Shown in pieces: positions 22,036-22,129 of a DNA stretch of 22,129 nucleotides. Made by a program: the position numbers and the translations under genes. The stretch's first letter is position 1. Each line of letters opens with the position of its first letter. Source of the stretch: CAYMCJ01 sp964388985 (GTDB lineage Bacteria; Patescibacteriota; Patescibacteriia; Patescibacteriales; CAYMCJ01). The DNA lies in assembly GCA_964388985.1 (NCBI GenBank), contig CAYMCJ010000015.1, positions 1-22,129 of the forward strand. Reading direction: 5' to 3'. A model generated the notes under the pieces. That model was not told the DNA's origin. It did no database searches and worked only from the letters and a program-made list of their open reading frames with translations.

Positions 22036-22064
22036 AATATAGCATAAATTTTTAATAATGTCAA
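22036..22064 (-). promoter_or_regulatory. Consensus promoter of the sigma4/HARE gene
   Basis: The -35 TTGACA (22059-22064) is followed by a 17-nt spacer ending in TGC and by -10 TATATT (22036-22041). The spacer and -10 share AAAAAT...TATGCTAT with the promoter at 13859-13887. Confidence 0.78.
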
Positions 22065-22080
22065 ACAATATACTCTTGGG

Positions 22081-22129
22081 TTCAACAAGTAAGCGCAACA
22101 CCTGTATAATAATAGGTGTATGACTAAAA
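22081..22129 (+). promoter_or_regulatory. Possible divergent promoter and gene start at the window edge
   Basis: A TATAAT (22105-22110) lies inside the inverted repeat ACACCT...AGGTGT (22099-22119). An ATG follows at 22120, reading M-T-K before the window ends. If real, the transcript would be nearly leaderless and the palindrome could be an operator. Only three codons are visible. Confidence 0.3.

Overview
The window looks like a scaffold piece from a Patescibacteria/CPR genome, most likely of the Parcubacteria type. The reasons are AT-rich DNA with short compact genes, a sigma-region-4 plus HARE-HTH regulator, a TraG/VirD4-like ATPase with a CPR-style C-terminal zinc ribbon next to a large companion protein, a free-standing 23S-intervening-sequence (four-helix bundle) protein, and many GC-rich palindromes and AACACCC-type repeats between genes. 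This placement is inference from gene content. A run of 100 N at 6202-6301 shows that the scaffold contains an assembly gap.

Layout. Every recognised protein gene is on the minus strand. 1-304: an unresolved structured stretch, tRNA-Gln and a broken tRNA split by palindromic inserts. 417-2120: ftsX and ftsE. 2348-3931: a secreted protein fusing an RlpA-like barrel to a D,D-carboxypeptidase. 3990-4652, plus strand: tRNA-Gly(CCC), a tandem array of 137-bp units each ending in the tRNA-Gly 3' end, tRNA-Thr(CGT), and a duplicated tRNA-Thr 3' end before a strong terminator. 4665-6872: a membrane-anchored parvulin-like protein and a coiled-coil protein (gapped) with similar N-termini. 7046-7212: a MITE-like element. 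7212-7625: a DivIC/FtsB-like septum protein. 7718-10408: a Ca2+-type P-type ATPase. 10474-10845: the four-helix bundle protein inside G-rich repeats. 11236-13692: a visibly GC-richer pair of unrecognised genes with strong Shine-Dalgarno sites and a consensus promoter. 14205-16644: a cellulose-synthase-like GT2 glycosyltransferase and a DUF1361 membrane protein. 16866-20434: the TraG/VirD4-like ATPase and its companion. 20681-21907: the sigma4/HARE regulator with a consensus promoter.

How the parts relate. FtsE, FtsX, the DivIC-like protein and the carboxypeptidase form a cell-division and wall-remodelling set. The glycosyltransferase and DUF1361 protein are envelope functions. The ATPase and companion probably form a DNA or protein translocation machine at the membrane.

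The most unusual signal is the repeated association of palindromic elements with tRNA genes. One tRNA is interrupted in its T arm and carries a palindrome in its anticodon arm. A 20-nt core from that insert recurs exactly in the 137-bp tandem units behind tRNA-Gly. Further palindromes of the same style, with a GCGAAGC tip, lie elsewhere in the window. The second signal is the GC-rich two-gene module, for which I recognise no family.
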